A stretch of 64,000 bases of DNA, from the NCBI RefSeq assembly GCF_963975745.1, contig NZ_CAXBIB010000008.1:90491-154490 (forward strand), in the 5' to 3' direction. Each line of letters starts with the position of its first letter. Within the stretch, counting starts at the first letter, position 1. This DNA is from Parvibaculum sp963975745 (GTDB lineage: Bacteria > Pseudomonadota > Alphaproteobacteria > Parvibaculales > Parvibaculaceae). A program made the translations under genes and the position numbers. The notes beneath the pieces are model-generated. The model ran no database searches, was not told where the DNA came from, and saw only the letters and a list, made by a program, of their open reading frames with translations. Below are positions 38,714-49,900 of this stretch, in pieces.

Positions 38714-39931
38714 GTGAGCGCACCGCAAGCCAATTCCTTCCGCAACGGTCCCGACGAGCGGGGCCGCTTCGGCATTTTCGGCGGCCGCTTCGTCGCCGAA
38801 ACGCTGATGCCGCTGGTGCTCGAACTCGACAAGGCCTACAGCGCCGCGAAGGAGGATCCGGCCTTCCAGGCCCAGATCGATTTCATGCAACGCGACTATG
38901 TGGGCCGGCCGAGCCCGCTCTATCTCGCCGAACGCCTGACCGAGAAGTTCGGCGGCGCCAAGATCTACATGAAGCGTGACGAACTCAATCATACCGGCAG
39001 CCACAAGATCAACAACTGCCTCGGCCAGATCCTGCTCGCCATGCGCATGGGCAAGACGCGCATCATCGCCGAAACCGGTGCCGGGCAGCATGGCGTTGCG
39101 ACGGCAACCGTCTGTGCGCGCTTCGGTCTACCTTGTGTCGTCTACATGGGCACCACCGACATCGAGCGACAGAAGCCCAACGTCTTCCGCATGAAGCTTC
39201 TCGGCGCCGAAGTCGTTCCCGTCACCTCCGGCACCGGTACGCTGAAGGATGCGATGAACGAGGCATTGCGCGACTGGGTGACCAATGTCGACGATACCTA
39301 TTATCTCATCGGTACGGTCGCCGGTCCCCATCCCTACCCCGCCATGGTGCGCGACTTCCAGTCGGTGATCGGGCGCGAGACCAGGGAACAGATGCTGGCG
39401 CGCGAAGGCCGCCTGCCCGACTCGCTGGTCGCCTGTATCGGCGGCGGTTCCAATGCGATGGGATTGTTCCATCCCTTCCTCGACGATCCGTCGGTGAAGA
39501 TCTACGGCGTCGAGGCGGCCGGCAAGGGCATCGAAACCGGCGAGCATTGTGCCTCGCTCAAAGGCGGTTCGGCCGGCGTTCTTCATGGCAACCGCACCTA
39601 TCTGCTGCAGGACGATGACGGGCAGATCAAGGACGGGCATTCGATTTCGGCCGGCCTCGACTATCCCGGCATCGGACCCGAGCATGCCTGGCTGCACGAG
39701 ACGGGCCGCGCCGAATATGTGTCGGCAACCGACAGGGAAGCGCTCGATGCCTTTCAGCTCTGCTCACGGCTCGAGGGCATCATTCCAGCGCTTGAGCCGT
39801 CGCATGCACTCGCCTTCGTTTCGAGGCTTGCGCCGACGCTGCCGAAGGATCACCTGCTGGTGATGAACATGTGCGGGCGTGGCGACAAGGATGTTTTCGC
39901 GGTTGCCGACCATTTGGGGGTGACGCTGTGA
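38714..39931 (+). CDS. trpB: Tryptophan synthase beta subunit
   Basis: 405 residues; PLP enzyme that condenses indole with serine. The PLP-binding lysine is K98 in LNHTGSHKINN. GAGQHGVATATV near 119-130 and GGGSNAMGLF near 237-246 bind PLP phosphate. GTG start at 38714, preceded by AAAGAGAGAG. Overlaps trpA by 4 bp at its end, as is usual for the two subunits of one complex. Confidence 0.96.
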   Translation: MSAPQANSFRNGPDERGRFGIFGGRFVAETLMPLVLELDKAYSAAKEDPAFQAQIDFMQRDYVGRPSPLYLAERLTEKFGGAKIYMKRDELNHTGSHKINNCLGQILLAMRMGKTRIIAETGAGQHGVATATVCARFGLPCVVYMGTTDIERQKPNVFRMKLLGAEVVPVTSGTGTLKDAMNEALRDWVTNVDDTYYLIGTVAGPHPYPAMVRDFQSVIGRETREQMLAREGRLPDSLVACIGGGSNAMGLFHPFLDDPSVKIYGVEAAGKGIETGEHCASLKGGSAGVLHGNRTYLLQDDDGQIKDGHSISAGLDYPGIGPEHAWLHETGRAEYVSATDREALDAFQLCSRLEGIIPALEPSHALAFVSRLAPTLPKDHLLVMNMCGRGDKDVFAVADHLGVTL

Positions 39932-40767
39932 CGACCCGGCTCGACAAGCGCTTTGCGCGCCTGAAGGCGGAATCCCGTGCGGCGTTCGTCACTTTCATCA
40001 CGGCGGGCGATCCCGATTTCGACACGACGCTTGCGATTCTGACCGGCCTGCCGGCCGCGGGCGCCGACGTGATCGAACTGGGCATGCCTTTCACCGACCC
40101 GATGGCCGACGGACCGGCGATCCAGGCATCGACGCAGCGCGCGCTGAAAGCGGGCGCCAGCATGAAAAATACGCTCGAGCTCGTGCGCCGTTTCCGCGCC
40201 GGCGACGCCGACACGCCGATCGTCCTTATGGGCTATTACAATCCGATCTATCACATGGGCGTCGACATGTTCCTGAGCCGGGCGAAGGAAGCAGGTGTCG
40301 ACGGGCTGATCGTCGTCGACCTGCCGCCCGAAGAGGACGACGAGCTTTGCGAGCCCGCCATGCGCGCCGGCCTCAACTTCATCCGCCTCGCCACGCCAAC
40401 CACCGACGACCGGCGGCTGCCGGCGGTTCTCGCCAATACATCCGGCTTCGTCTACTACGTCTCGATCAACGGCATCACCGGTTCGGCAAGCCCCGAGACA
40501 CGTAACGTCGCGGCCGCCGTCGCCCGGATCAAGCGCCATACCACGCTGCCGGTCGCCGTCGGCTTCGGTATTCGCACGCCCGAACAGGCCGCCGAGATTG
40601 CACGCAACGCGGATGGTGCGGTCGTCGGCTCGGCGATTGTCGATGCCATCGCCGCGGAGATCGACTCGCAGGGTCAGGTGAGGCCGGGGGCGCCTGACCG
40701 CGTGCTTGCCTTCGTGCGCCGGCTTGCCGACGGTGTTCACGGCGCGCGCGCCACGGCTGCGGAATAG
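39928..40767 (+). CDS. trpA: Tryptophan synthase alpha subunit
   Basis: 279 residues; cleaves indole-3-glycerol phosphate and channels indole to TrpB. The catalytic pair is E50 and D61 in IELGMPFTDPMADGP. YYNPIYHMG near 97-105 and GFGIRTPEQAAEIA near 209-222 complete the phosphate site. The GTG at 39928 overlaps the trpB stop (GTGA), giving tightly coupled translation. AccD follows 12 bp later. Confidence 0.95.
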   Translation: MTTRLDKRFARLKAESRAAFVTFITAGDPDFDTTLAILTGLPAAGADVIELGMPFTDPMADGPAIQASTQRALKAGASMKNTLELVRRFRAGDADTPIVLMGYYNPIYHMGVDMFLSRAKEAGVDGLIVVDLPPEEDDELCEPAMRAGLNFIRLATPTTDDRRLPAVLANTSGFVYYVSINGITGSASPETRNVAAAVARIKRHTTLPVAVGFGIRTPEQAAEIARNADGAVVGSAIVDAIAAEIDSQGQVRPGAPDRVLAFVRRLADGVHGARATAAE

Positions 40768-40779
40768 AGGAAACGCCCC

Positions 40780-41691
40780 ATGAACTGGATCAACAATGTC
40801 GTCCGTCCGAAAATCCAGCGGGTTTTCAAGAAGCGCGAACAGACGCCCGACAACCTCTGGCACAAATGCGGCAATTGCGGCGAGATGATCTTCCATCGCG
40901 ACCTCGATGCAGCGATGCGGGTCTGTCCGGCCTGCGACCATCATCTCCGGCTCGGCACCAAGGAGCGCCTTGCCTCGGTTTTCGACAATGCGGATTACCA
41001 GCTCGTGGCCGTCGATGGTGTGACGCTCGATCCGCTGAAATTCCGCGATCAGAAGAAATATCCCGATCGTCTGAAAGAGGCCCGCGCCAAGACCGGCCGG
41101 GACGACGCGGTGACGGTTGCGCACGGGCCTCTTGATGGCGTCGAGACGGTTGTCGCGGTCGAGGATTTTTCCTTCATGGGCGGGTCGCTCGGCATGGCTG
41201 CTGGCGAGGCCATCATTCGCGGTGCCGAGAAGGCGCGTGAATTGAACGCTCCTTATGTCCTCTTCACCGCAGCCGGCGGCGCGCGGATGCAGGAGGGAAT
41301 TCTGTCCCTGATGCAGATGCCGCGCACGACCGTCGCGATTCAGCTCCTGCGTGAGGCGGGCCTGCCCTTCATCGTCGTGCTCACTGATCCGACGACCGGC
41401 GGCGTGCTTGCCTCCTATGCCATGCTCGGTGATGTTCACCTTGCGGAACCGAAGGCGCTGATCGGCTTTTCAGGCCGCCGTGTCATCGAACAGACGATCC
41501 GGGAGAAACTTCCCGACGATTTCCAGTCAGCCGAATTTCAGTTCGAACATGGCATGATCGACATGATTGTCCATCGTCACAAGATGAAGGAGACGCTCTC
41601 GCGTCTCATTCGGTTGATGACGCATCGCCCGCGCAGCGCGCAGCAGCAGAGCGCCAATGTGCCGGCGACGGTTGCCGCGCCGACGCCGTGA
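40780..41691 (+). CDS. accD: Acetyl-CoA carboxylase carboxyltransferase subunit beta
   Basis: 303 residues; carboxyl transfer to acetyl-CoA for fatty acid synthesis, in complex with AccA. Zinc ribbon C30, C33, C49, C52 (KCGNCG...CPACDHH) precedes the carboxyltransferase core GGSLGMAAGEAI and FTAAGGARMQEG. The C-terminal tail is Gln/Ala-rich and variable. GTG of folC overlaps the stop. Its place after trpBA and before folC is a conserved alphaproteobacterial arrangement. Confidence 0.95.
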   Translation: MNWINNVVRPKIQRVFKKREQTPDNLWHKCGNCGEMIFHRDLDAAMRVCPACDHHLRLGTKERLASVFDNADYQLVAVDGVTLDPLKFRDQKKYPDRLKEARAKTGRDDAVTVAHGPLDGVETVVAVEDFSFMGGSLGMAAGEAIIRGAEKARELNAPYVLFTAAGGARMQEGILSLMQMPRTTVAIQLLREAGLPFIVVLTDPTTGGVLASYAMLGDVHLAEPKALIGFSGRRVIEQTIREKLPDDFQSAEFQFEHGMIDMIVHRHKMKETLSRLIRLMTHRPRSAQQQSANVPATVAAPTP

Positions 41692-43010
41692 GCGAACGAG
41701 GTCGCGCCAGCAGCGATGCAGTTCTCGAGCGGCTGACCGGCCTTCATCCCAAGCTGATCGATCTCTCGCTCGACCGCACGTGGCGCCTGCTGGCAGCACT
41801 CGGTCACCCCGAGCGCAGCCTGCCACCCGTATTCCACATTGCCGGCACCAATGGGAAGGGCTCGGTCGCCGCCTATCTACGTGCCTGCCTTGAAGCCGGC
41901 GGCCATGCCGTTCACAGCTACACCTCACCTCATCTCGTCCGTTTTCACGAGCGCATTCGTCTGGCTGCACGACCGCACAGCAAACTGATCGAGGAACCAG
42001 CCCTCGCCGCCCTGCTCGACGAATGCGAGCGCGCCAATGACGGTCAGCCGATCACTTTTTTCGAGATCACCACATGCGCCGCGCTGCTGGCTTTTTCGCG
42101 CGCACCTGCCGATGCACTGGTCCTCGAAGTCGGCATGGGCGGAAGGCTCGACACGACCAATGTGGTCGCACGACCTGCCGTCTCGATCATCACACCCGTC
42201 GATCTCGACCATCAGGCCTTTCTCGGCAACACGATTGCACTGATCGCAACCGAGAAGGCCGGTATCCTGAAACGCGGCGTTCCGGCCGTTGTCGGGCCGC
42301 AGCCGGACGAGGCGCGGATCGCCATCGAGATGGCGGCCGAAAAGACAGGCACGCCACTATTCATTCACGGGCAGGATTTTTCGGCACATGAAGAGGCGGG
42401 CGCACTTGTCTACCAGGATGAAGCCGGTCTTCTCGATCTGCCCCTGCCGCGACTCGCCGGACGCCATCAGATCGACAATGCGGGCGTCGCAATTTGCGCG
42501 CTGCGCCGATCGGGAATCCTGCCACTCGATCGAGCGGCAATCGCCGAGGGCCTGACACACACCGACTGGCCGGCGCGGCTGCAGCGCCTGACGCGTGGAC
42601 CATTGGTCGACCTGATGCCCGGGGATAGCGATCTCTGGCTGGACGGCGGCCACAATCCGGCCGCAGGCCGCGCCGTGGCCGAAACCATGGCCGACATCGA
42701 TGCGCGCGACCCGAAACCACTGATTCTTGTTGCCGGGATGCTCGATACAAAGGATGCGGCCGGTTTCTTTGCGCCGTTTGCGGGACTCGCCACCCATGTC
42801 GAAACGGTCACCATACCCGACGCGCCTGCGTCGCTTCCGGCGGATGCGCTTGCCGAGGCGGCGCGCAGCGTCGGCCTCGACGCGACGCCCGCCATCTCGC
42901 TTGCGCAGGCCCTCGGCCGCGCCAGTGTCGATGCCGGCCGCGCGAGCCCGCGCATCCTGATTTGCGGTTCGCTCTATCTTGCCGGCCATATCCTGCGCGA
43001 CCACGCATGA
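41688..43010 (+). CDS. folC: Bifunctional dihydrofolate/folylpolyglutamate synthase
   Basis: 440 residues; ATP-dependent ligase adding glutamate to dihydropteroate and folates. The ATP-binding GTNGKGSV is at residues 53-60, with SYTSPHLVRFHERIR near 82-96 and FLGNTIALIATEKAGILKRG near 176-195; the C-terminal Mur-ligase domain includes LDGGHNPAAGRAV near 320. GTG start overlapping accD stop. It converges on trxA through a bidirectional hairpin at 43012-43039. Confidence 0.94.
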   Translation: MSERGRASSDAVLERLTGLHPKLIDLSLDRTWRLLAALGHPERSLPPVFHIAGTNGKGSVAAYLRACLEAGGHAVHSYTSPHLVRFHERIRLAARPHSKLIEEPALAALLDECERANDGQPITFFEITTCAALLAFSRAPADALVLEVGMGGRLDTTNVVARPAVSIITPVDLDHQAFLGNTIALIATEKAGILKRGVPAVVGPQPDEARIAIEMAAEKTGTPLFIHGQDFSAHEEAGALVYQDEAGLLDLPLPRLAGRHQIDNAGVAICALRRSGILPLDRAAIAEGLTHTDWPARLQRLTRGPLVDLMPGDSDLWLDGGHNPAAGRAVAETMADIDARDPKPLILVAGMLDTKDAAGFFAPFAGLATHVETVTIPDAPASLPADALAEAARSVGLDATPAISLAQALGRASVDAGRASPRILICGSLYLAGHILRDHA

Positions 43011-43011
43011 A

Positions 43012-43039
43012 AAAGGCCGGCTCCCGCGAGCCGGCCTTT
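43012..43039. terminator. Bidirectional terminator hairpin between folC and trxA
   Basis: AAAGGCCGGCTC (43012-43023) pairs with GAGCCGGCCTTT (43028-43039) around CCGC. The arms end in short A and T runs, so it can end transcription from folC on the plus strand and from trxA on the minus strand. It lies directly after the folC stop and 22 bp from the trxA stop. Confidence 0.85.
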
Positions 43040-43061
43040 CCTGATTCCCGGATGACGGCGG

Positions 43062-43382
43062 TCAGATCGCGCTATCGATCCATTCGACGATCTTGCCTTT
43101 CGGCAGCGCGCCAACCTTGGTCGCAGCCACCTGTCCGTCTTTGAAGATCATCAACGTCGGAATCCCGCGCACGCCGTACTTGGTCGGCACGTTCGGATTT
43201 TCGTCGATATTGATCTTCGCAACCGTCAGCTTTCCACCATAGTCCTTTGCGATTTCTTCCAGCGCCGGCCCGATCTGCTTGCAGGGGCCGCACCATTCCG
43301 CCCAGAAGTCGACCAGAACAGGGCCGGACGCATCCAGCACATCGCTCTCGAAGGATTGGTCGGTCACTTTGTTGGTCGCCAT
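43062..43382 (-). CDS. trxA: Thioredoxin
   Basis: 106 residues; general protein disulfide reductase. The active site is WCGPCK with W30, C31 and C34. The VDFWAEWCGPCKQIGPALEEIA and GIPTLMIFKDGQ (cis-proline) segments are typical. ATG 43382 follows AGGAAG by about four bases; the longer frame starting at 43403 has no other support. Separated from addA by 120 bp, so probably a separate transcription unit. Confidence 0.95.
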   Translation of the reverse strand: MATNKVTDQSFESDVLDASGPVLVDFWAEWCGPCKQIGPALEEIAKDYGGKLTVAKINIDENPNVPTKYGVRGIPTLMIFKDGQVAATKVGALPKGKIVEWIDSAI

Positions 43383-43502
43383 CTTCTTCCTTTCCTGGTC
43401 CAAAGCCCCGCTTCACCGGGGCGGACCTGTGCGCCGCAGGGCGCGAATACGAGGGATACAAATTCAACGTGGCATCAAATCTAGGAACGCACCCCATCAA
43501 GG

Positions 43503-46500
43503 TCAAGGCGTGCGCATTGCCGCGGGCTTGGCCTGTTTCAGAACATTTTCCAACTGCGAGGCGGGCAATTCCATCAATCGGGGGCCTTCGGTCCATAACA
43601 GAGCGCAGCGTATCTGGCGGCCGGGATATATGCGCGCCAGAACGGCACGATAGGCCGCCATTTGCGCCACATAGGCGGGAGCGACCTCTGCGGGCGTCGC
43701 GGGCGGCGGGCGATTCGTCTTGTAATCGATGATCATGACGGAATCGTCCGTGACGCAGAGCCGATCGATCTGGCCGGCCACCGGGAAGGAAGCACCGCCG
43801 AAATCGATCATGCCAGCGACCGGCGCCTCGGCCCGGCTGCCGGGTGCAAAGACGTCCGCAAATGCCTCATCGTTCAGTATACGGAACACGGATTCTTCAA
43901 TCTCCGCACGTGCCGCCACGTCAAGATCATGTGCAGGCAGTGCCAGGTAGCGCCTGGCTGCTGTGACCCGGCTTTCGGGTCGCATGTCCGGCAGCGTTTC
44001 GAGCAGTCGATGAATCAGACTGCCGCGCTGAAAGCGGCGCGGTGCATCGGCGATCCGTGGCGACGCGGGCGCCGGTTCCGTCAGTCCTTCAGGCGGCAAG
44101 CGCGACGGCGCCAGCGGCCGCGAGGGACGCGGTTCGGGGCTGGTGTCGCGGCGGGCCCAATCCGGGAGGTCTGGCGGGTGCGGGCGCGTCGAATCCTGCC
44201 ACGTCGCGGCTTTGCGTGTCTGTCTGCCCTCGATGCGCCAGACCGTCTCACCATCAGCGTGTCTTGCCTCTTCCGCCTCCGGCAACAGCGCTTCGCAGAC
44301 GAGTTCGTACCAGCAGTCGGGTGGCGGCGGATTGGCACCCCGATACCCCGCCACATATAGACGGTCTCGAGCGCGCGTCATCGCCACATAGAGAAGCCGC
44401 CGATACTCCTCCGCCTGGATGCGGCGATGACCCTCGCGCGCGATGGCGCTGACTTCATCCTCGTCCTTCTTGCGCACGGGCCAAAGCAACAGCCTCGGTC
44501 CGTCATTCGGCAGCGGCAGTTCGAGCAGCGCCGGGTCGTGGCTGCCACCCGGCGCGGCGCAGGTGTCGGGCATGAAGACAATCTCGGCCTCGAGGCCCTT
44601 TGCGCCATGTACCGTCATCACGCGGACTTCGTCACGGCCCTGATCCATGTCGCGCTTGATCTCGGCGGCGCCGCGCTCGACCCAATGCACGAAGGCTTCG
44701 AGAGAAGGTGCGTGCCGACGCTCGAACTCGAGTGCCAGGGACAGGAATTCGTCGATCGGATCGGCTGCATCGGGACCCAGTCGGGCAAGCAACCTCTCGC
44801 GGCCCTTCTCGCCGGCAAGGACGTGAGCAAAAAATTCATAAGGCGGTTCAAAATCGGCACGCGCCAGAAGGCGCGCCAGCAATGATTCGGCTTCGGCGGC
44901 GCGTATATTGTCCCGTGCCTTTTCCTGCAACGCCCTCCAGAGCGTTCCCTTGCGACCGTAAGCAAGCCTGAACAGCTCATCCTCATCGAAGCCGATCAAC
45001 GGGCTCTTCAGTACCGTCGCAAGGGTGAGATCGTCCTCGGGCAGCAGTACGAAATGCGCCAGCGCCAGCAGATCCATCACTGCAATCTGCTCGGTCAATA
45101 CCATGCGGTCGGCGCCCGCAACGGCAACGCCCTGCTCCTTCAGATGTCGCACCATCTCGCCGACAAAGGCGTTACGGCGGCGCACCAGGATCAGGATGTC
45201 GCCGGGCCGGATCGGACGACCGCGCCCGGTCAGCAATTCACCCTTGTCGAGCCAGCCCCGGATGGTCCGCGCAATGCGCGCGGCAAGTTTCGCCATCGGC
45301 GCGGTCTCGGTCATGTAATCGAGCGGCGCGTCCCAGACGACCGTCTCTTCGCCCTCTTCCGGCTCTTCCAACGGCCATATCTCGACAAGACCGGCATCGG
45401 CAGAACGGAAGGCGATATGATCGTCAAACTCGCCAGACGCCGTCAGCCCGTTGCGGGCATGCGCCAGCGCAAACACCTTGTCGACCGCCGACAGCACCTC
45501 GGGTACCGAACGGAAGGACCGCGTCAGCGGCACATAATCCCATTTGTGTCCGGCCGCCTTCACGCGCTTCTCGAAATAGCGTTTCATTGCATCGAAACGT
45601 GCCGGATCGGCCCCCTGAAAGGAAAAGATCGACTGCTTCTCGTCGCCAACCGCAAAAACGGTTCGCAGACGTTCACGCGCGCCATGCCCCGAAAGGAACT
45701 CCTCGGCCAACGCCGCGATCACATCCCACTGATCGGGACTCGTATCCTGTGCTTCATCGACCAGAATGTGATCAATGCCGCCGTCGAGCTTGTAGAGCAC
45801 CCAGGCCGCCATGCGGCTGCGCGTCAGCAATTCGCGTGTGCCCGAAATCAGATCGTCATAGTCCAGCATGGCGCGAGCGCGTTTGGCGTCGCGGAAGGCA
45901 TCGAGAATGGCGACCGCCAGCGTCAGGACTGCCTCGGTCGCCTCTGCGACCGCAACCGCGCGCATCCGACCGGTCAACCTCACAATTCGCCCCCGCTCGT
46001 CGCCAAGCGCCTGCTCCGCCGCCGGATTGGCCGCGCCGAGCTTTGCAGTGATCACTCTGGCACGCGGTGCACCTTCCTTCGTCAGGAAGACCGAGAGATA
46101 GTTGTCGAGATTATCGATCCGGCTTTCGGGCGCTTCGAGAAATCCCGAAAGTGCCGACGCGCGCTCGATGTCTGTCCTGGTGCCGCCCGCAAGCACCCGG
46201 GCAGCCGAGCGCATCTCGGTCTCGGGCAGAGTCGCAATCTCGGTACGCAAGCCGTCGACTGTTTCATCCGCCTCGACCGAAAGCGCCACTCGAAGGGCCT
46301 TGCGGATTCCATCGAGACCGCCCAGACCTTCCATCAGTTCGGCGAAATTGCCGCGCTGCGCGGTAATTTCCTTCAGAAGTTTGCCGAAGGCAAACTCGTC
46401 GACGCGCGCCACCACATGTGCCAATGCTGTCGCCAACGGTGTACCGATTTCCGCGCCCGCGCGGCGCAGAACCGCATCGCGGACTTCCTCCAGCAGTTCG

Positions 46501-46970
46501 GCTGCCGCGCGTTCGTCCAGAATATCAAAATGCGGCGGCACGCCGGCTTCCAGCGGAAACCGTCCGAGCAGGCGTTCGCAGAAAGCATGGATCGTCTGGA
46601 TCTTCAGTCCACCCGGCGTTTCGATGGCGCGAGCGAAAAGCTTGCGCGCCTCCCGCAGCATCGCCGCATCAGGCGCAACACCTTCCAGTCCCTCGATTTC
46701 GTCAGCCAACGCCCCGTCGGTCATCATGGCCCAGTCGCCGAGGCGCTTGTAGAGGCGCGCCGACATTTCGGCCGCTGCCGCCTTGGTGAAGGTCAGACAG
46801 AGAATATGCTCGGGCGCATTGCCGGCCAGCAGCAGACGCGCGACACGCGTCGTCAGTGCATGGGTCTTGCCGGATCCGGCATTGGCCGACACCCAGACCG
46901 AGGCTTGCGGATCGGAGGCGCGGCGCTGTGCCTCGTCGGCACCGTGATTCTTCGTCGGTGACGCGCTCAT
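43503..46970 (-). CDS. addA: Double-strand break repair helicase AddA
   Basis: 1155 residues; UvrD-type helicase-nuclease subunit that processes DNA ends for RecA, the alphaproteobacterial counterpart of RecBCD. Walker A is SANAGSGKTHALT (residues 28-40), motif II is VDEAQDTSPDQW near 415, motif V/VI with MTVHGAKGLEAE near 785 and a PD-(D/E)XK nuclease with IDYKTNRPPP near 1075. ATG 46970 overlaps the addB stop by 4 bp. The open frame upstream to 46997 overlaps addB and is not used. Confidence 0.94.
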   Translation of the reverse strand: MSASPTKNHGADEAQRRASDPQASVWVSANAGSGKTHALTTRVARLLLAGNAPEHILCLTFTKAAAAEMSARLYKRLGDWAMMTDGALADEIEGLEGVAPDAAMLREARKLFARAIETPGGLKIQTIHAFCERLLGRFPLEAGVPPHFDILDERAAAELLEEVRDAVLRRAGAEIGTPLATALAHVVARVDEFAFGKLLKEITAQRGNFAELMEGLGGLDGIRKALRVALSVEADETVDGLRTEIATLPETEMRSAARVLAGGTRTDIERASALSGFLEAPESRIDNLDNYLSVFLTKEGAPRARVITAKLGAANPAAEQALGDERGRIVRLTGRMRAVAVAEATEAVLTLAVAILDAFRDAKRARAMLDYDDLISGTRELLTRSRMAAWVLYKLDGGIDHILVDEAQDTSPDQWDVIAALAEEFLSGHGARERLRTVFAVGDEKQSIFSFQGADPARFDAMKRYFEKRVKAAGHKWDYVPLTRSFRSVPEVLSAVDKVFALAHARNGLTASGEFDDHIAFRSADAGLVEIWPLEEPEEGEETVVWDAPLDYMTETAPMAKLAARIARTIRGWLDKGELLTGRGRPIRPGDILILVRRRNAFVGEMVRHLKEQGVAVAGADRMVLTEQIAVMDLLALAHFVLLPEDDLTLATVLKSPLIGFDEDELFRLAYGRKGTLWRALQEKARDNIRAAEAESLLARLLARADFEPPYEFFAHVLAGEKGRERLLARLGPDAADPIDEFLSLALEFERRHAPSLEAFVHWVERGAAEIKRDMDQGRDEVRVMTVHGAKGLEAEIVFMPDTCAAPGGSHDPALLELPLPNDGPRLLLWPVRKKDEDEVSAIAREGHRRIQAEEYRRLLYVAMTRARDRLYVAGYRGANPPPPDCWYELVCEALLPEAEEARHADGETVWRIEGRQTRKAATWQDSTRPHPPDLPDWARRDTSPEPRPSRPLAPSRLPPEGLTEPAPASPRIADAPRRFQRGSLIHRLLETLPDMRPESRVTAARRYLALPAHDLDVAARAEIEESVFRILNDEAFADVFAPGSRAEAPVAGMIDFGGASFPVAGQIDRLCVTDDSVMIIDYKTNRPPPATPAEVAPAYVAQMAAYRAVLARIYPGRQIRCALLWTEGPRLMELPASQLENVLKQAKPAAMRTP

Positions 46971-49900
46971 TCGCCCTCGCCGCCCGAACCCGACCATTCC
47001 CTGACGCGCGCCAGATGGTCGTAGTCGCCATAGCGGCCGGTGAACATCGGGCGCGGCCGCGAAAGATAGGGAGTCGCTTCATCCTCATATTGTTTCAACA
47101 GATCAACCAGCAGGGCGTAGATTTCCTCGGCAAGATCGCCGCCGGGATCGGGAATGACCCGTTCCTCGCCGGCCGTCTCACCGCCGGTCAGCCGCAGATA
47201 GACCAGACGTGAAGCATGCGCATGCGGCAGACCGGTCGTATCGCCGAAGCCGCCACGTGCTGCCATCGCCGCTTCGAGCGGCAATTGCGGTGCCAGCCCG
47301 CTCTCGACCTGCTTCCTGCTCGGCACGCTTCCCGTCTTGTAGTCGGCAATGCCAAGCGTCCCGTCCCTCATCACATCGATACGGTCGGCCTTGCCGGTCA
47401 GCCGCACGGGCCGGTCAAGACCCTCGATCTCGATTTCGCCGACAACTTCGGGCAGCGAGCGCACGATATCGTCACGATGTTCGCGCTCGTATTCGATCAT
47501 CCAGCGGGCGAGGCGCTGGAAGCGCGGCCACCAGAAGGCCGCAACACCCGGTCTCTCCAGGGCGTTTCTGAAGACCTCTTCGCCAATCTCGACAAGCCTT
47601 TCCAATGCGTGCTCCGGCAGATTGTCGGGAAATGCCGCAACAAATCTCTCGAGTGCCTTGTGAACGATCGTGCCGCGTTCGGCGGCGGCAATGTCGGCGT
47701 CAAGCGGGTCCAGCACGCGCAGTTTCAGTATCTTCTTCGCATAGATCGCGTAGGGATCGCGGATCAGCGTTTCGATTTCGGTGACGGAGAAGCGATCGGG
47801 ACGGGCGTCGAGTGGTGGCATCGGTCGCGGGCGGATCGGATCGATCTTGGCGGCCGGTCGGTCGAGATCATGTGCCCAAACCGCCCAATGCGGCGCATGG
47901 GGCATCTCGCCCTCACCAAGACCGTTGATCACGCTTGTCAGGCGCAGCCACCAACGCGAGGCAACCGTCGGCGCCCCTTCCACTTTCGCCGCGCGTGTCA
48001 GCACCGCCTCATGCGCGCTCGCGCCTTCGACAAAGTCATGCGCCGCAAGGCCAATCCGCCGTTCCGGTGGATCGATGCCGAGTGCGGCGCGCATCGGGCG
48101 ATTGAGCCACGGGTCGATACCGGCTTCGGCCGGCCATGTGCCTTCGTTGAGTCCTCCCAGAACGATCCGGTCGGCATGTTGGAGCCGCGCCTCGAGCGGG
48201 CCCCAGATGAAAAGCCGCGGATGCCGCCCCCAGCGTGGACGTAACACGCGCCCTTCCGCAAGCTGGTCGAAAAAGCGCGGATAGGAAGCGGCCTCAAGTA
48301 CGCCGAAAGCCGGTGCCGCTTCGATCAGCTCACGGATGAAACCGGCCGCCGCCTCGCCTTCCTCGCGCGCCCAGAGGCGCTCGGCACCGGCTTCGGCTGC
48401 TGTCGCCGACAGTCTCTCCGCCGTTTCGACATGCGCGGCAACCAGCCCGGCGAGCGACATGTCGGCCTGCCAGGCATCGAGCATCGGTGCGGTGATTTTC
48501 TCGATCCTGTCGAGCAGTTCGAGGGTGTCGGCGACATCCCGTTCGAATGCGGCGGTCATCCGCCCGAATTCGCTGCGGGTCCGGCTTTCGACCTCGCAGG
48601 CCGCGCGCAGGCCCGCAATGCCCGGTGCCGGACGCGGACCGCGAAGAATCAGACGTTCCATCGCGCGTAGGCGGGCGCGGAAACGCGCCGGATCCTCGCC
48701 CGCCGCGGCCAGCGGATGCTTCAGACAGGCCAGCAATGGCACCGGCGCAAAAGCTTCGGCGATCATGGCGGTGACGAGGCGCAGAAAGGCCATGGGCGGC
48801 GTTCTGGCCAGCGGCTCGCCACCCGAGTCGTCGACCTCGACTTTCCAGCGGCGCAGTTCCATTGCAACACGGCGCGCCAGCTTGCGGTCGGGCGTCACGA
48901 GCGCCGCGGTCTTCGCCGGCGTCTCGAGCACTTCGCGCATCAGCAGCGCCACCGCACCAGCTTCGTCACGCTCGCTCGCCGCTTCAATCAGCGTCAGCCC
49001 GTCCAGTGCCTCCGGCGCCAGTTTCCTCATCTCCGCAAGGCGCGTGCGCCAGCGTTCGGTCGTCTCGGCCGGCCGCATGGCCTCCGACAGAATGCGCCCG
49101 CGCGCGGCTATTTTCGGCGACGTCTCGCTGCCCGGCCAGAAGGCGACATCGGCGCGTCCCGCCTCCAGATGACGCAGCAATTTCGACATGCCGTATTGCG
49201 GATGGGAGGCGGTGCCCGGTTCGCCGATGGCCGCCCAGCTTTCCTCGTCCAGATCGAGGTCGAGACCCGGCAGCACCACGGCGCCGGCCGGCAGCGATGC
49301 AACGACCCGCAGCAGATCGGCGGTCGCGGGGATCGAACCGGTGGAACCTGCTGCGATCACCGGTTTCAGGGGTGGGTCTTGCCGCCAGAGATCCGCCTGC
49401 GCGCGGATCAGGCGGTTGCGGCGCTCGGCCTGCTCCATGAATCCCAGACGGTCCATTTCGGTCGGCCATGCGGCCGTCAGAACTTTCAGGAATTCGAGCG
49501 TGATCTGCCAGTGATCGGCAAATTCGTCGGGCACCAGATTGGCGAGGGCCCCGAGATCGACCCCTTCAGTCAGGCCCATGTCGAGAAAACGGCCGAGATC
49601 GGCGGCCAGCGCCAGGGCGCGGGCCTCATCCTCGCCCCGGCCGCCGACGATCATCCGCGCCAGACGCAACTGCCGCTCGAGCGCCGGCATGGCAGGCGGC
49701 AGGTCGAGTGCATCGCCGGCCATGCCCTTCGGATCGAGAATCAGATCATCTTCGTCGACATCGCCGAGCGTCCGGATGGTCGGCAGGATCAACGCCGCGC
49801 CGCCACCGACCCGCAGAAAAGCTTCGCCGAGCGCCCGCGCCGCGCGACGCGTCGGCAGCAGGATCGTGATATCAGCCAATTCGGGGGTGCCAGCGAAACG